A stretch of 64,000 nt of DNA from Dyella_B humi (GTDB lineage: Bacteria > Pseudomonadota > Gammaproteobacteria > Xanthomonadales > Rhodanobacteraceae): the NCBI RefSeq assembly GCF_044904605.1, contig NZ_JADIKI010000021.1, forward strand, positions 620,001-684,000, given 5' to 3'. The notes beneath the pieces are model-generated. The model saw only the letters and a program-made list of their open reading frames with translations. It ran no database searches and had not been told where the DNA came from. The translations under genes were made by a program, and so were the position numbers. The first letter of the stretch is position 1, and each line of letters starts with the position of its first letter. Shown in pieces: positions 1-8,404 of this stretch.

Positions 1-1074
1 CAGGATCGCGAGATGAAATTCATCCAGCCTGCGCTGGATCGCGCTCGCACGTTGTACGAGAAAAAGCTCAAAACGCCTGAAAAAGTGGAAGAAACCAGCC
101 GACGCCTGCGCGCGGACGTAGAAGGCGCCGGGGTGGCGCACGCCGATCTCGCCATCGAGGCGATCTTCGAAAATCCGGAAGCGAAGGAAGCGCTGTACGC
201 CACGATCGAGCCCCAGCTGAGCCAAAGCAATGGAATCCTGGCTAGCAACACGTCGTCGATTCCACTCGACGAACTGCGCAAGGGATTAAAGGCGCCGCAG
301 CATTTCCTGGGCCTGCATTTCTTCAACCCGGTGGCACAGATGCCGCTGGTAGAAGTGGTGCGTCACGACCGGCTCGATCCTGCAGTCGAGAAACGCGCCA
401 TGGCCTTCTGCAAGGCGATCGGCAAACTACCGGTGGCGGTGAAAGGCACGCCGGGTTTCCTGGTAAACCGCATCCTGATGCCGTACTTGCTGGAAGCGCT
501 GCGCCTTTACAACGAAGGCGTGCCGGGACCGGTGCTCGACAAGGAGGCCAAATCCTTCGGCATGCCGATGGGGCCGATCGAACTGGCCGACACCGTGGGC
601 CTGGACGTCTGCGCTTCAGTCGGCAAGGAGCTGGCGCCGTTCCTGGGCCTGGAACTGCCACCAGGACTGGAAGAAAAACTCGAAGCCGGCAAACGCGGCA
701 AGAAGGACGGCCAAGGCTTGTACACCTGGCAGGACGGAAAGCCGCAGAAGCCGCAAGTGGATCCTGACTACACGCCGCCGCCGGATCTGCAAGATCGCAT
801 GATCCTCGCCATGGTGAACGAAGCCGTCGCCTGCCTTGGCGATGACGTGGTGGATGATGCCGACCTACTCGATGCGGGCGTGATTTTCGGCACAGGGTTT
901 GCGCCGTTCCGCGGTGGCCCGATTCAATACGTGCGCAGCGAAGGCGCCGAGAAGATTCGCCAGAAACTCGAAACGCTGGCGAAGCAGCATGGCGAGCGCT
1001 TCCTGCCGAAGAACGGCTGGGAGCATCCTGCGTTGAGGCAGCAGGTGGAATTCGAGGTAGCGGCTGCCGAATAA
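1..1074 (+). CDS. Multifunctional fatty-acid oxidation protein (FadB/FadJ type), C-terminal part
   Basis: Partial gene; the frame is open from base 1 and the start lies upstream. The visible 357 residues are the 3-hydroxyacyl-CoA dehydrogenase part of the alpha subunit of the beta-oxidation complex, which oxidises L-3-hydroxyacyl-CoA with NAD. Motifs include SNTSSIPLDEL, the dehydrogenase signature around HFFNPVAQMPLVEVV, and NRILMPYLLEA. The tail GVIFGTGFAPFRGGP belongs to the second 3HCDH repeat. The enoyl-CoA hydratase half should lie outside the window. FadB and FadJ cannot be told apart from this portion. Confidence 0.93.
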   Translation, partial: QDREMKFIQPALDRARTLYEKKLKTPEKVEETSRRLRADVEGAGVAHADLAIEAIFENPEAKEALYATIEPQLSQSNGILASNTSSIPLDELRKGLKAPQHFLGLHFFNPVAQMPLVEVVRHDRLDPAVEKRAMAFCKAIGKLPVAVKGTPGFLVNRILMPYLLEALRLYNEGVPGPVLDKEAKSFGMPMGPIELADTVGLDVCASVGKELAPFLGLELPPGLEEKLEAGKRGKKDGQGLYTWQDGKPQKPQVDPDYTPPPDLQDRMILAMVNEAVACLGDDVVDDADLLDAGVIFGTGFAPFRGGPIQYVRSEGAEKIRQKLETLAKQHGERFLPKNGWEHPALRQQVEFEVAAAE

Positions 1075-1123
1075 GTTCTTTCGTCAGCCCGAACTTTGCA
1101 GCGCCACCTTCCACTTCCTCACC

Positions 1124-1245
1124 GTCATTCCGGCGAAGGCCGGAATCCAGTACAAATGAGCAGTGCTAAGCACTCAACATAGAGTTGGTTTTGTGTGCTT
1201 CGCACGACGTTATTCAAACTGGATTCCGGCCTTCGCCGGAATGAC
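1124..1245. repeat. Inverted pair of 27-nt REP-like palindromes
   Basis: Two identical 27-nt units lie in opposite orientation at 1124-1150 and 1219-1245, with 68 nt between them. Each unit holds its own palindrome, ATTCCGGC and GCCGGAAT around a 4-nt loop. Such GTCATTCCGGC-type units look like bacterial REP/BIME elements. The pair lies between convergent genes, so a terminator or mRNA-stabilising role is possible. Nothing else is seen in this 226-nt gap. Confidence 0.7.
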
Positions 1246-1300
1246 ACGCGCTTCGAATTGAAGCAGTGGCATAAACCTTCCAGAGCGTCTTACCGACAAC

Positions 1301-1858
1301 TCACCACATCAAATCATCCGGTATGCCATCGTCATCCACACCCGCCGCTGCCGGATCCACCAGCAACGCCACCAAGTGCGGATCGAGCTCGCGTATCTGC
1401 TCCGCCACGGCCTGCGGTACCAACAGATAACGGCCGCCGTTTTGCACGACACCCAGCTTGCCGGCGTTGAGGTCGGCGAGTTGCGCAGCATCCACGTACA
1501 CGCGGCGAATCTTGCCGCCGTATTCGAAGTGGCGCACCTGATCGGCATCGGCCTTGTTGAGCAGTTGGCCTTCGAGCAGCTTCTGCACGTTCGCTTTGCG
1601 CTCGCGCTTCAGGCGCGCCTGCTCGGCCGCTTCCTGCTCGACGCGCTTGCGTTCTTCGGCGTCCTTCTGCGCGCGGATGGCGTAGGCCTTGGCCAAATCG
1701 ATTTCGCCGTCGCTACGCGCGGGCTTCGGCTTGTGCGGCGGCTTGCCCTTGGCGGGTGAAGCGTGCGGCCTGGGAGCGGTTTGTTGCGGACGTTTCTCGT
1801 CCTTAAGTTGCTTGACGATGCCGCTCTTTAAGAGCTGATCTCGCAGTGAATCGGCCAT
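1301..1858 (-). CDS. DUF2058 family protein (YaiL-like)
   Basis: 185 residues. The N-terminus MADSLRDQLLKSGIV is typical of the DUF2058/YaiL family. A Pro/Lys/Arg-rich linker (about 25-50) and a highly charged helix (about 55-95) follow. The globular C-terminal domain carries FEYGGKIRRVYV and ends in an acidic DDDGIPDDLMW tail. The family has been described as nucleic-acid associated, but its biochemical role is not settled. It stands next to slyX on the same strand with a 29-nt gap. Confidence 0.8.
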   Translation of the reverse strand: MADSLRDQLLKSGIVKQLKDEKRPQQTAPRPHASPAKGKPPHKPKPARSDGEIDLAKAYAIRAQKDAEERKRVEQEAAEQARLKRERKANVQKLLEGQLLNKADADQVRHFEYGGKIRRVYVDAAQLADLNAGKLGVVQNGGRYLLVPQAVAEQIRELDPHLVALLVDPAAAGVDDDGIPDDLMW

Positions 1859-1887
1859 GATCGAATCCGGTATAGCGTAATGCGTTT

Positions 1888-2100
1888 TTAGTAATGGGGC
1901 GGTGGCGGTTCGCTGTGCGAATCAGGGTCCTGCCCCAGCCGCACAGTTTCCAATTCGTTGCGCATATCGCGCACCAGGCGCTCCAGCGTCGCGATGCGCA
2001 AGGATTGCTCCGCATCGGCCGCCACCAGTGCCTGGACGGCATCATCGATAAAAGCGAGCCGAACTTCCAGTTCCGTAAGACGTTCTTCGGCGCTGCTCAT
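1888..2100 (-). CDS. slyX: SlyX family protein
   Basis: Small, largely coiled-coil protein of 70 residues (EERLTELEVRLAFIDDAVQAL...), matching SlyX in length and heptad pattern, with a Pro-rich C-terminus. The ATG at 2100 is chosen because GGAG stands 5 nt before it. A GTG two codons upstream would overlap the ugd stop by 4 nt. The function of SlyX is unknown. Close packing behind ugd suggests co-transcription. Confidence 0.8.
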   Translation of the reverse strand: MSSAEERLTELEVRLAFIDDAVQALVAADAEQSLRIATLERLVRDMRNELETVRLGQDPDSHSEPPPPHY

Positions 2101-2102
2101 GA

Positions 2103-3446
2103 TCACTCCGGACGCGCCACGCTGCGTCCACGTCCGATACCGTAGTAAGCCAGGCCTGCCTCTTCCACCACGGACGGCTCGTATAGATTACGCCCGTCGA
2201 AAATCGCCGGCTCCCTGAGCATCGCGCGAATGCGGGCGAAGTCCGGACTGCGGAAGGCTTTCCACTCCGTGACGATTGCGAGCACATCGGCGCCGTCCAG
2301 CGTCTGATAGGCGCTGTCGCAGAGCACCAGGTCGCTGCGTTCGCCATACAGGCGGCGCGTTTCCTCACGTGCCTCTGGATCGAACGCGCGCACTTTGGCC
2401 CCGGCTTCCCATAGCGCTTCGATCAGCCGACGACTGGAGGCCTCGCGCATGTCGTCGGTGTTGGGCTTGAAGGCCAGCCCCCATAGGGCGATCGTACGTC
2501 CGCGCACGTCGCCGTTGAAGTAGCGCTGGATGAAGTCGAACAGCTTGATCTTCTGGTCGTGATTGACCGCCTCCACCGCACCGAGCAGGCGTGCGTCGTA
2601 GCCCACCGTGCGCGCGGTGCGCTCCAGCGCCTGCACGTCCTTTGGGAAGCAGGAGCCGCCATAGCCGGCACCGGGATAGATGAAGTGGTAGCCGATGCGA
2701 GGATCCGAGCCGATGCCCTGGCGTACGAGCTCCACGTCCGCGCCCACGCGCTCGGCGATGTTGGCGATCTCGTTCATGAAGCTGATCTTGGTCGCCAACA
2801 TGGCGTTGGCCGCGTATTTCGTGAGTTCGGCCGAACGCACGTCCATCACCACGGTGCGATCGTGATTGCGATTGAAAGGCGCATAGAGCTTGCGCAGCAG
2901 GGCAATAGCGCGCGCGCTCGAACTGCCCATCACGATGCGATCGGGGCGCAGGCAATCTTCGACCGCGTCGCCTTCTTTCAGAAATTCGGGATTGGAAGCC
3001 ACGTCGAAATCGATCTCAACGCCGCGCGCCGACAGCTCCGCCGCCACCGCTTCGCGCACGCGATCGGCCGTGCCGACCGGAACGGTGGATTTGTTGACGA
3101 TCACCGCATAGCGATCCAGGTGCTGCCCGATGGATCGGGCCACACTCAGTACGTACTGCAGGTCAGCGCTGCCATCCTCGTCCGGCGGCGTGCCTACGGC
3201 AATAAAAATGATCTGCGCGTGTGCGATGGACTGCGCGGCATCTGTGGTGAATTCAAGCTGCCCATTGGCATGATTGCGCCGAACGATCGGCTCGAGGCCC
3301 GGTTCGAAGATAGGGATCTCGCCGCGACTCAGTCGCCCTACTTTGTTGTCATCGATATCTACGCAAACGACGTGGTTGCCCATCTCGGCCAGGCAGGCTC
3401 CGGTGACCAGGCCCACATAGCCGGTACCAAAAATGGTGACTTTCAT
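2103..3446 (-). CDS. ugd: UDP-glucose 6-dehydrogenase
   Basis: 447 residues. Oxidises UDP-glucose to UDP-glucuronate with 2 NAD+, supplying precursor for exopolysaccharide or lipopolysaccharide sugars. The NAD-binding motif GTGYVGLVTG is at residues 7-16, VNKSTVPVGT at about 118-127, and the catalytic Cys266 in GGSCFPKD. The C-terminal UDP-binding domain contains LWGLAFKPNTDDMREA. Full length for the family. No polysaccharide cluster is adjacent. slyX follows directly downstream. Confidence 0.95.
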   Translation of the reverse strand: MKVTIFGTGYVGLVTGACLAEMGNHVVCVDIDDNKVGRLSRGEIPIFEPGLEPIVRRNHANGQLEFTTDAAQSIAHAQIIFIAVGTPPDEDGSADLQYVLSVARSIGQHLDRYAVIVNKSTVPVGTADRVREAVAAELSARGVEIDFDVASNPEFLKEGDAVEDCLRPDRIVMGSSSARAIALLRKLYAPFNRNHDRTVVMDVRSAELTKYAANAMLATKISFMNEIANIAERVGADVELVRQGIGSDPRIGYHFIYPGAGYGGSCFPKDVQALERTARTVGYDARLLGAVEAVNHDQKIKLFDFIQRYFNGDVRGRTIALWGLAFKPNTDDMREASSRRLIEALWEAGAKVRAFDPEAREETRRLYGERSDLVLCDSAYQTLDGADVLAIVTEWKAFRSPDFARIRAMLREPAIFDGRNLYEPSVVEEAGLAYYGIGRGRSVARPE

Positions 3447-3498
3447 CGTAGGGGATCAACGCCTTGTTGGGGGGCGAGGATTCTAACAGCCCCAAAAG

Positions 3499-3573
3499 AA
3501 ACGCCTATGTCAACGACACAGGCGTTTGTGGCTCTGCAAAGCGAACGGGGCGCGAATCATTCGCGCCCCGTTC
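3499..3573 (-). terminator. Two tandem hairpins downstream of the FKBP gene
   Basis: A perfect 14-bp stem (3543-3556 with 3560-3573, 3-nt loop) is followed in the minus direction by a second stem (3516-3527 with 3499-3510, one mismatch). The second leads into a TCTTTT run. Their position after the stop at 3600 fits intrinsic termination of the FKBP transcript before ugd. Confidence 0.65.
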
Positions 3574-3599
3574 ATGCAAAGCTCTTTCTATCGCGACGA

Positions 3600-4406
3600 T
3601 TACTGACCGTCGCTGCCGCCACCGCCACCCTGCGGAGCGCCGCCAGCGCCGCCCTGCGCAGCGCCAGCCGGTGTCGGGCCGGTGCTCACCAAGGTGACGT
3701 CGAAGATCAGCGTAGCGTTCGGCGGGAACGGACGGTTCGGTTCCGCACCATAAGCAAGGTTCGGCGCAATGAAGAACTTGTAGTGGCCGCCCACCTGCAT
3801 CAGCTGCAGACCTTCGCGGAAGCCCGGGATCACGCGAGCCAGCGGAATCGAGGTCGGTCCCGGCGGATTGTTCTTCTCGGAACTGTCGAACACTTCGCCA
3901 TTCACGAAGGTGCCCTTGTAGTTCACCTTCACGGTGTCGTTCGGACCCGGACGGGCGCCGGTGCCCTGGCTGATCACCTGATACTGCAGACCGGAAGCAG
4001 TGGTCTTCACGCCCGCAGCGCTCTTGTTCTTGGCGAGGAAGGCGTCGCCTTCAGACTTGTTCTTGGCGGAGGCCGCATCGAACTCGGTCTTGGCCTTGTT
4101 GCGCAGCTGCGCTTCGAAGGCCTGGGCGGTGGAATTGAATTCCTGCTCGCTCATCGGCGGCTTCTTGCCGGAAAGCGCGTCCTGAACGGCCTTGGCCACG
4201 GTCGCCGGATCCACGGCGTCACGCATGATCGGCGGCACGGAACCAGCCAGCTCATAGCCGACCACGGTGCTGGCCTTGATCTTGTCAACCGTACCGGTGG
4301 TGCTCGTGCTGCCAGCGCTGGACGTCTGGGCCTGCGCGCCAGCGGTCATGCCCAGCACAACGGCCAGCGCAGCCGCCGTCAGCGTGGGTCGCAGAAAATG
4401 CTTCAT
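3600..4406 (-). CDS. FKBP-type peptidyl-prolyl cis-trans isomerase, exported
   Basis: 268 residues. A signal peptide spans about 1-26 (MKHFLRPTLTAAALAVVLGM..AQA). A helical, Lys-rich dimerisation region of Mip/FklB/FkpA type covers about 40-130. The FKBP domain follows (VKVNYKGTFVNGEVFDSS, IPGFREGLQLM, LAYGAEPNRP, LIFDVTLV). The tail is Gly-rich. It likely assists folding of periplasmic or outer-membrane proteins. GGGAG precedes the ATG at 4406. It appears to be monocistronic, with tandem hairpins behind it. Confidence 0.93.
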   Translation of the reverse strand: MKHFLRPTLTAAALAVVLGMTAGAQAQTSSAGSTSTTGTVDKIKASTVVGYELAGSVPPIMRDAVDPATVAKAVQDALSGKKPPMSEQEFNSTAQAFEAQLRNKAKTEFDAASAKNKSEGDAFLAKNKSAAGVKTTASGLQYQVISQGTGARPGPNDTVKVNYKGTFVNGEVFDSSEKNNPPGPTSIPLARVIPGFREGLQLMQVGGHYKFFIAPNLAYGAEPNRPFPPNATLIFDVTLVSTGPTPAGAAQGGAGGAPQGGGGGSDGQ

Positions 4407-4575
4407 TTAGTACTCCCTAGTCATGGATATGCCGGCGTGCCGAGCCGGACCTCCCCCCAACATGGAGGCTGGCCCCGCATTGTGCGGTGTCCAGTTCGGT
4501 CTTGGCAACGACGATTCAAGGTTGACCCCCGGTACTGCGAAAAGTTCAGGCGCGTAATTGTGCACCGATCCTCAT

Positions 4576-6342
4576 TCAGCTTGATTCGTTAGGAGGAGAT
4601 GAAGGCTTTTCCAGCGTCTCCCGCAGCGCAGCCTGCAACCTTGCATGGACCTTGACCAGACCACGCCACAAAATCACTGCGAACAGCACGCACACTGCAA
4701 CAAGAGAAAGCGCTACACCGCGCGGCGGCAAGATCGTCGAACCCAGGACACCCACCAGCAACGCCAGCACCAGCAGCGTGGTCAGCGGAATCAATTTCGC
4801 AAGAACCTGCCGGATCGCCTGCGTATACGACCCGGCGAAACGTTCGCGTATGCCCAGCTCCGCCAGCAGCATTCCCAATGCTTCGGCTTTGCGATAGACC
4901 GCGATCAACAATGGCAATGACAGAAACAATGCGCACGCCCAGATCACCGAGTGGCGCATGTCGCGGCTGAGGCCCCAGCGCTCGAACCAGGCCGTGTTGT
5001 GCGCGTTCACATAAGCGCCGATCACGAACAGCGTCACCACCAGTGCAATGTTCACCGCGATATGCCACAGCAACCGGCGAAACATCTGCGCCAGCACAGC
5101 GTTTTCATTGACGGGCCGAAGATTTTCCAGCCAGCCGCTGTAGCTGCTGATCAGCAATCGCAGCGGCCGCGGAATCACGTGCTTTCCTATCCGCGCGAAC
5201 AGATCCGCCGAACGAAGGAGATACGGCGAAGCCACCATGCAAATCAAGGCAGCCGCCACTGCGGTCGGATAGATGAAATCATCCACCGCGCGCAGCGTGA
5301 GACCGAGCGTGGCGATCACAAACGAAAACTCACCTATCTGCGCCATGCACAAGCCGGCGCGCAACGACGTGCGCAGATCGTGCCCGATCAAGAACATCCC
5401 CACGCTGCAGATCACGCTCTTGCCGAGCATGACGGTCAATGCAATACACACCGCGGGCAGCGCGTAATGCACAAGTTGGGACGGGTCGATCTTCAAGCCG
5501 ATCGCCACGAAGAACAGCGCCGCGAACATATCCCGCAACGGTTCGACCAAATGCACCACGCGCGCCGCGCTGCGAGCCTCAGCTACCACCGCGCCAGCCA
5601 GAAACGCGCCAAGCGCCACGCTGAAACCCAGCCACGCGGCCAGCAAGCTGGTGCCGAAACAAATGCCGAGCACGCTTACCAGCAATGTTTCATCGCGATC
5701 GAAGCGCGCCACGTAATCCACCAGCCGCGGCAATAACAGTAGGCCGACGATCATCCCCGCCACCACGAACAAGCCCAGGTGTCCCACCACGCTGATGGCC
5801 GTTCCCGTTTCCACCGTGCCGCTGATGGCGATCGCGGTGAGCAAGGTGAGCAGCACGATGGTGAGCATGTCTTCGGCCACCAGCATGCCGATCACCAACC
5901 GCGCGAACGGCCATTGGCGAAAACCGTTCTCCATCAACGCGCGCGTCGCCACCATGGTGGAGGACAGCGCCATGATCGAGCCCAGGAACAAAGCATTGCG
6001 TCCACCCCAGCCGAACAGCAACCCAAGCTGATAGCCAAGCCACAACATGAAACCCACTTCGATCACTGTGATCAGCAATAAGGTGCCGCCCACCTGCCGC
6101 AACTTGCGCACGCTGAACTCAAGCCCCAGAGTAAACATCAGCAGCACGACGCCCAGGTTGGAGATGTCGCTGATCGCACGCGGATCGGCCACCAGCACAC
6201 CCGGCGTATGCGGACCAATCACGATGCCGGCGAGGATGTAGCCAGGAAGCACAGGCAGACGCAACCGCTGGAACAGAATCGTCGTGGCGCCTGCCACGAG
6301 CATCACCAGTGCAAGGTCGCGAATGAAGCCGATGTCGTGCAT
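4576..6342 (-). CDS. CPA2-family monovalent cation:proton antiporter (Kef-like)
   Basis: 588 residues, multi-pass inner-membrane protein. The N-terminal 380 residues are a Na+/H+ exchanger domain with about 12 helices, including LPGYILAGIVIGPHTPG, LLMFTLGLEFS and GAFLAGAVVAEA. The C-terminal part (about 400-560) holds four more hydrophobic segments. No Rossmann TrkA-N/RCK domain, usual in KefB/KefC, is visible. It probably exchanges K+ or Na+ for H+; the ion cannot be told from sequence. Single gene, with its start at the 159-nt gap before the tRNA cluster. Confidence 0.85.
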   Translation of the reverse strand: MHDIGFIRDLALVMLVAGATTILFQRLRLPVLPGYILAGIVIGPHTPGVLVADPRAISDISNLGVVLLMFTLGLEFSVRKLRQVGGTLLLITVIEVGFMLWLGYQLGLLFGWGGRNALFLGSIMALSSTMVATRALMENGFRQWPFARLVIGMLVAEDMLTIVLLTLLTAIAISGTVETGTAISVVGHLGLFVVAGMIVGLLLLPRLVDYVARFDRDETLLVSVLGICFGTSLLAAWLGFSVALGAFLAGAVVAEARSAARVVHLVEPLRDMFAALFFVAIGLKIDPSQLVHYALPAVCIALTVMLGKSVICSVGMFLIGHDLRTSLRAGLCMAQIGEFSFVIATLGLTLRAVDDFIYPTAVAAALICMVASPYLLRSADLFARIGKHVIPRPLRLLISSYSGWLENLRPVNENAVLAQMFRRLLWHIAVNIALVVTLFVIGAYVNAHNTAWFERWGLSRDMRHSVIWACALFLSLPLLIAVYRKAEALGMLLAELGIRERFAGSYTQAIRQVLAKLIPLTTLLVLALLVGVLGSTILPPRGVALSLVAVCVLFAVILWRGLVKVHARLQAALRETLEKPSSPPNESS

Positions 6343-6455
6343 GCCGCGCTCAGAAAAATGTCTCGATCACAGCTTAACCTGATGCAGCGACCACGCTGCG
6401 CACAACGCAGCTTGCGCGAGTGTCCATCGGCGATGAATTTTCTTCCAAAAAGAGC

Positions 6456-6484
6456 TTGACGGATTTGTGAACCCACCCTATTCT
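6456..6484 (+). promoter_or_regulatory. Sigma-70 promoter of the tRNA-Ala/Glu/Asp cluster
   Basis: TTGACG (6456-6461), a 17-nt spacer, then TATTCT (6479-6484). The predicted start near 6491 lies about 11 nt before tRNA-Ala. Confidence 0.75.
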
Positions 6485-6501
6485 TTCTGGCTTCCAGCGG
6501 C

Positions 6502-6577
6502 GGGGCCATAGCTCAGCTGGGAGAGCGCCTGCATGGCATGCAGGAGGTCGGCGGTTCGATCCCGCCTGGCTCCACCA
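6502..6577 (+). tRNA. tRNA-Ala(GGC)
   Basis: 76 nt with encoded CCA. The acceptor GGGGCCA pairs with TGGCTCC, the anticodon loop is ATGGCAT with anticodon GGC, and the T-loop is TTCGATC. First gene of a three-tRNA cluster. Confidence 0.98.
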
Positions 6578-6585
6578 ACACATAC

Positions 6586-6661
6586 GTCCCCATCGTCTAG
6601 AGGCCTAGGACATCACCCTTTCACGGTGGCGACCGGGGTTCGAATCCCCGTGGGGACGCCA
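6586..6661 (+). tRNA. tRNA-Glu(TTC)
   Basis: 76 nt with CCA. The acceptor GTCCCCA pairs with TGGGGAC; loop CTTTCAC gives anticodon TTC. It lies 8 nt after tRNA-Ala, so it is probably processed from the same transcript. Confidence 0.98.
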
Positions 6662-6731
6662 CTCCAACCCGATCATCGGGGCAGAGTGGAAATGGATTTA
6701 GTGGGTTGGTTGCTGGTTAGCTGTACAACGT

Positions 6732-6808
6732 GGAGCGGTAGTTCAGTCGGTTAGAATGCTGGCCTGTCACGCCGGAGGTCGCGGGTTCGAGTCCCGTCCG
6801 CTCCGCCA
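6732..6808 (+). tRNA. tRNA-Asp(GTC), copy 1
   Basis: 77 nt with CCA. The acceptor GGAGCGG pairs with CCGCTCC; anticodon GTC. Identical in sequence to the copy at 19914-19990. Last tRNA of the cluster, followed by a terminator. Confidence 0.98.
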
Positions 6809-6820
6809 TTTGTACCCAAG

Positions 6821-6844
6821 AAGCCCGCGTCTTGCGGGTTTTTT
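6821..6844 (+). terminator. Intrinsic terminator of the tRNA cluster
   Basis: Stem CCCGC/GCGGG with a 5-nt loop and a run of six T, 13 nt after tRNA-Asp. Confidence 0.8.
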
Positions 6845-6880
6845 GTTGCCCGTTTTCCGGGCTCCCTTTCCCGATGATTG

Positions 6881-7345
6881 CTACTTTGGCACCCGTTCCA
6901 GCGTGCCCGCCGAATGCCCCTGCTCGGCCAGATATTCCAGCCAGCGCGTAAGAAAACTATTCATCTGCAGCCGATGCTGGAACACCGAATGTGCCGGCGG
7001 AAACGGCCCCAGCACCTGCCACAGGTGGCGGCCCGGATGGCAATGCAACGCCTCGGCCACATGCGCGTCGCTGTACATACGCAACTGCGCGGACGGCGCG
7101 CGGCGCCCAGTCTGGACATCGAGGAAACCGTAGGTGAGCTCCAGTTCCACCGTGTACGGGTGGCGTTCCTGCAGCACCAAATGCACCGGCAGGCCATCGT
7201 CGACATCCGATACATAGTCGCCCAGCTCCAACTGCTGCGGCGCGAACAGGCGCGTCAGCCGATGATAGTTCTCGGCATACAACCCCATCAGGAACTCGAA
7301 GCGTCCTGGTAGCAAGGCGGTGCGGCGGTCGAGTACGGCGCTCAT
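6881..7345 (-). CDS. DUF1249 family protein (YqiB-like)
   Basis: 154 residues from the ATG at 7345 (MSAVLDRRTALLPGRFEFLMGLYAENYHRL). The sequence fits the DUF1249 family: an N-terminal helical segment, HPYTVELELTYGF, and a C-terminal LLRWLEYL-like segment (SFLTRWLEYLAEQGH). Function unknown. The frame stays open upstream into ppsR, but the internal ATG matches the usual family start. It lies 19 nt after ppsR on the same strand, so co-transcription is likely. Confidence 0.78.
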   Translation of the reverse strand: MSAVLDRRTALLPGRFEFLMGLYAENYHRLTRLFAPQQLELGDYVSDVDDGLPVHLVLQERHPYTVELELTYGFLDVQTGRRAPSAQLRMYSDAHVAEALHCHPGRHLWQVLGPFPPAHSVFQHRLQMNSFLTRWLEYLAEQGHSAGTLERVPK

Positions 7346-7364
7346 AAGGTTGGGGGTGGCTCCT

Positions 7365-8180
7365 TCAATACATGGTTTTTTCGATACCGAACTGATCGAG
7401 GATTTTGCTCGCAATCTCTTCGATCGAAACGTGCGTGGTGTTGAGATATCCAATGCTGCCCTGGCGCATCAACCGATCGGCCTGTTCCAGCTCCCAGCGG
7501 CATTGCTTTAGGGTCGCATATCGGCTGCCCGGGCGTCGCTCTTCGCGAATCTGCGCCAGGCGCTGGGGTTCGATGGTGAGGCCGAACAGGCGATGCTTGT
7601 AAGGGCGCAGGCGCGCCGGGAGCTCGAGCTTTTCCAGATCCTCCTCGGTCAGAGGGTAATTGGCGGCACACACACCGTAATGCAAGGCCATGTACAGACA
7701 GGTGGGCGTTTTGCCTGAGCGCGACACGCCGATCAGGATCAGGTCCGCCTGCGCGTAATCCACCGACAGTCCGTCGTCATGGCTGAGCGCGTAGTTGGTG
7801 GCGTTGATGCGCGCCTCGTATTTGGCGAAATCCACCAAGCCGTGAGAACGGTTCACCGCGCCGGAATGGCGCGTACCCAACTCATCTTCAAGCGGACCGA
7901 TGAACGGCGCGAATACGTCCAGCATCAGCGCGCCGCTGGTAGCCACGATCTCGCACAGCGCCGGATCAGCCATGGTGTTGACCACGATAGGCCGTTGCCC
8001 GCTTTGCGCATACCGCGTCTTGATGCGCAGCGCGGCATTCTCCGCTTTCTGCGCATTGTCGATGAACGGCAGGCGATGCTTTTCGAACTGCACCCCTTCG
8101 AACTGGGCAAGAATGCTGTTCCCGATCGTCTCGGCCGTAATACCAGTGGAATCGGAAATGAAAAAAACTGAGCGTTGCAT
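7365..8180 (-). CDS. ppsR: PEP synthase regulatory protein (kinase/pyrophosphorylase, DUF299)
   Basis: 271 residues. A bifunctional enzyme that inactivates PEP synthase by ADP-dependent phosphorylation of a Thr and reactivates it by phosphate-dependent dephosphorylation. The N-terminus RSVFFISDSTGITAETIG is the family signature, and the nucleotide-binding loop GVSRSGKTPT lies at about 151-160. The ATG at 8180 matches the family N-terminus. It is divergent from its target ppsA across a 224-nt gap, the standard arrangement, and DUF1249 follows it. Confidence 0.95.
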   Translation of the reverse strand: MQRSVFFISDSTGITAETIGNSILAQFEGVQFEKHRLPFIDNAQKAENAALRIKTRYAQSGQRPIVVNTMADPALCEIVATSGALMLDVFAPFIGPLEDELGTRHSGAVNRSHGLVDFAKYEARINATNYALSHDDGLSVDYAQADLILIGVSRSGKTPTCLYMALHYGVCAANYPLTEEDLEKLELPARLRPYKHRLFGLTIEPQRLAQIREERRPGSRYATLKQCRWELEQADRLMRQGSIGYLNTTHVSIEEIASKILDQFGIEKTMY

Positions 8181-8404
8181 GCGTATTCCGTGGGCTATCC
8201 GGATCCTTGCTTTGCACCATAACCCATGCATGAAGCCGTGTCTTTGTTTGACTTTGGCCTGACTGGTATGCAGGTGGCGCGGCGCGCGACGGCAATGGTC
8301 TTCTTGTGCCGCGCACCATCGACAGCGGACAATACCAGTCTTGCGCAGCCGGTTTTGTCCCCGCGCCGCCCCCGCTTTTCCATTGAGCTCTTGAGGAGAC
8401 TCCC

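Noticed and set aside
2559..4592. A 677-codon plus-strand frame across ugd and the FKBP gene
   Set aside because: Antisense to two clear genes and runs through their terminators.
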